From Methylophilus sp. (lineage in GTDB: Bacteria > Pseudomonadota > Gammaproteobacteria > Burkholderiales > Methylophilaceae): a stretch of DNA of 7,389 nt. The DNA lies in the NCBI GenBank assembly GCA_027489475.1, contig JAIXZQ010000007.1, positions 1 through 7,389 of the forward strand, written 5' to 3'. The notes below the pieces were generated by a model, which did no database searches, was not told the DNA's origin, and saw only the letters and a program-made list of their open reading frames with translations. This document shows positions 6,260 through 7,389 of the stretch, in pieces. Every line of letters starts with the position of its first letter. Position 1 is the stretch's first letter. The translations under genes and the position numbers were made by a program.

Positions 6260-7387
6260 TTAACGCGGGTACATCGCGCCCAAAATGCGGGGTCCACGTG
6301 CGCCCGTCACTGCGGGCAGATTCCCAGGCAGGCTGTCTACGCAGCGTTGCGCCAGCCAAGCAAAAGCCACGGCCTCTACCCAGTCTGCGCCTACACCCAG
6401 CGCCTCTGTGCTGGCCACAGGCATGCCACAGCGTTCAGCCAAGCCTTGCATCAAGGCCTGGTTATGCACGCCCCCCCCACACACATACAGCGCCTGCGCC
6501 CCAGCGCAATGCTGGCGCAAGGCGATGAGGATGCTTTCTATGGTGAATTCAAGCAAAGTACGCGCCACATTCTGTGGCGTAATTTGTACCTGGTTGAGTG
6601 CGGTGGTGAGCCAGTGCATGTTAAACAAATCTCGCCCTGTACTTTTGGGTACTGGCCAAGAAAAATAGGGTTCGCTTAATAGCGACGCGAGCAAAGCCGA
6701 ATCCACGGTTCCTCCAGCTGCCCACTGGCCGCCGGCATCATAACGCGCGCCGGTGTGTTGTTGTGTCCAAGCATCTAATAATAGATTGCCGGGCCCTGTA
6801 TCAAAGCCCGTCACGCGCGCATTGGGTGGCAGGTTGCTCACATTGGCAATGCCGCCGATATTTAAAATCACACGATGCTGGTCTGGGTGGCTAAATGCTG
6901 CCTGATGAAAGGCCGGTACCAGAGGCGCACCTTGTCCGCCAGCTGCAATATCACGGCTTCTAAAATCGCCGATAACTGTGATGTCCGTCAGTTCAGCCAG
7001 TCTGGCCAGGTTGCCAAGCTGCAAGGTATAAGCGAGTCCATCGGCCAATTCAGGACAATGCCGTATGGTTTGCCCATGACAGCCTATGGCCGTCACCGCA
7101 CTGGCGGCGACCCCAGCCTGCAGCAAGAGGCCGTGCACAGTGTTGGCGTAGACCTCAGCCAGTTGATTGGCGGTCTGAGCCGCGACATCCAGCTCGCCCA
7201 GACTTGGCGTATGCAAAGCCAGCAGGGTCTGCCGCAAGGGTTCTGCATAAGGCACAAAATGCGTTGCCCGTTGCTGTATCCCTGCCGATGACGCCTCGAC
7301 CAACACGGCATCCACACCATCTAAACTGGTACCAGACAGCAGGCCGATAAACAGGCGGGCAGGAGGGGCGGTAGTGACTAAAGACAT
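6260..7387 (-). CDS. anmK: Anhydro-N-acetylmuramic acid kinase
   Basis: A 375-residue sugar kinase of the ASKHA fold. It cleaves and phosphorylates 1,6-anhydro-MurNAc with ATP, giving MurNAc-6-phosphate for peptidoglycan recycling. Family motifs appear in order: IGLLSGTSLDGVDAV (14-28, phosphate loop), GCHGQTIRH (102-110), GDFRSRDIAAGGQGAPLVP (140-158), ILNIGGIANVS (174-184), GFDTGPGN (194-201, whose D196 is the likely catalytic base), DAGGQWA (217-223) and CGGGVHNQALM (303-313). Length matches E. coli AnmK (369). The ATG lies two bases from the window end, so its ribosome binding site and any upstream start cannot be seen. A G8 tract on the coding strand falls in the CGGG motif. gltA follows on the same strand. 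Confidence 0.95.
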   Translation of the reverse strand: MSLVTTAPPARLFIGLLSGTSLDGVDAVLVEASSAGIQQRATHFVPYAEPLRQTLLALHTPSLGELDVAAQTANQLAEVYANTVHGLLLQAGVAASAVTAIGCHGQTIRHCPELADGLAYTLQLGNLARLAELTDITVIGDFRSRDIAAGGQGAPLVPAFHQAAFSHPDQHRVILNIGGIANVSNLPPNARVTGFDTGPGNLLLDAWTQQHTGARYDAGGQWAAGGTVDSALLASLLSEPYFSWPVPKSTGRDLFNMHWLTTALNQVQITPQNVARTLLEFTIESILIALRQHCAGAQALYVCGGGVHNQALMQGLAERCGMPVASTEALGVGADWVEAVAFAWLAQRCVDSLPGNLPAVTGARGPRILGAMYPR

Positions 7388-7389
7388 AC

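Noticed and set aside
6193..6679. Plus-strand frames antisense to anmK, for example 6245-6679
   Set aside because: They are Cys/Pro/Arg-rich translations without family character, opposite an intact anmK.

Overview
The window looks like chromosomal DNA of a betaproteobacterium, most likely of the order Nitrosomonadales and plausibly the methylotrophic family Methylophilaceae. This rests on protein character and on the gene order rplM-rpsI-argC-(short membrane coiled-coil protein)-bactofilin-erpA with anmK nearby, which I recall from that group. It is an inference from memory, not a search. I see no mobile elements, tRNA or rRNA genes, CRISPR arrays or signs of recent transfer. The window is essentially conserved housekeeping and cell-envelope DNA.

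Layout. (1) Positions 1-1125, minus strand: the N-terminal 375 residues of a FimV/HubP-like inner-membrane protein, whose C-terminus lies beyond the left edge. (2) 1126-1495: an AT-rich divergent intergenic region that ends in a near-perfect sigma70 promoter (1425-1454) and a small hairpin (1476-1493) directly before the rplM start. (3) 1496-2339: the ribosomal protein operon rplM-rpsI (L13, S9), closed by a strong intrinsic terminator at 2367-2392. (4) 2457-4323: argC (arginine biosynthesis), overlapped by 1 bp by a 120-residue membrane-anchored coiled-coil protein, then a bactofilin. (5) 4376-4732: erpA (iron-sulfur carrier), with its own strong ribosome binding site. (6) A symmetric terminator at 4800-4829 separates erpA from the convergent minus-strand pair. 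(7) Minus strand: anmK (7387-6260, cell-wall recycling kinase) lies upstream of gltA (6148-4847, citrate synthase). gltA has its own -10 element within a small repeat cluster at 6179-6217.

Functional themes. rplM/rpsI serve translation. argC and gltA supply carbon skeletons for amino acid synthesis, since citrate leads to 2-oxoglutarate and glutamate and so to arginine. ErpA delivers Fe-S clusters to client enzymes. The bactofilin, the small coiled-coil membrane protein, the FimV-like protein and AnmK all concern the cell envelope, polarity or peptidoglycan. I see no convincing undescribed system. The items most worth a second look are the apparently shortened membrane coiled-coil protein translationally coupled to argC, the FimV-like protein without a visible LysM segment, the rplM leader hairpin, and the repeat cluster upstream of gltA.
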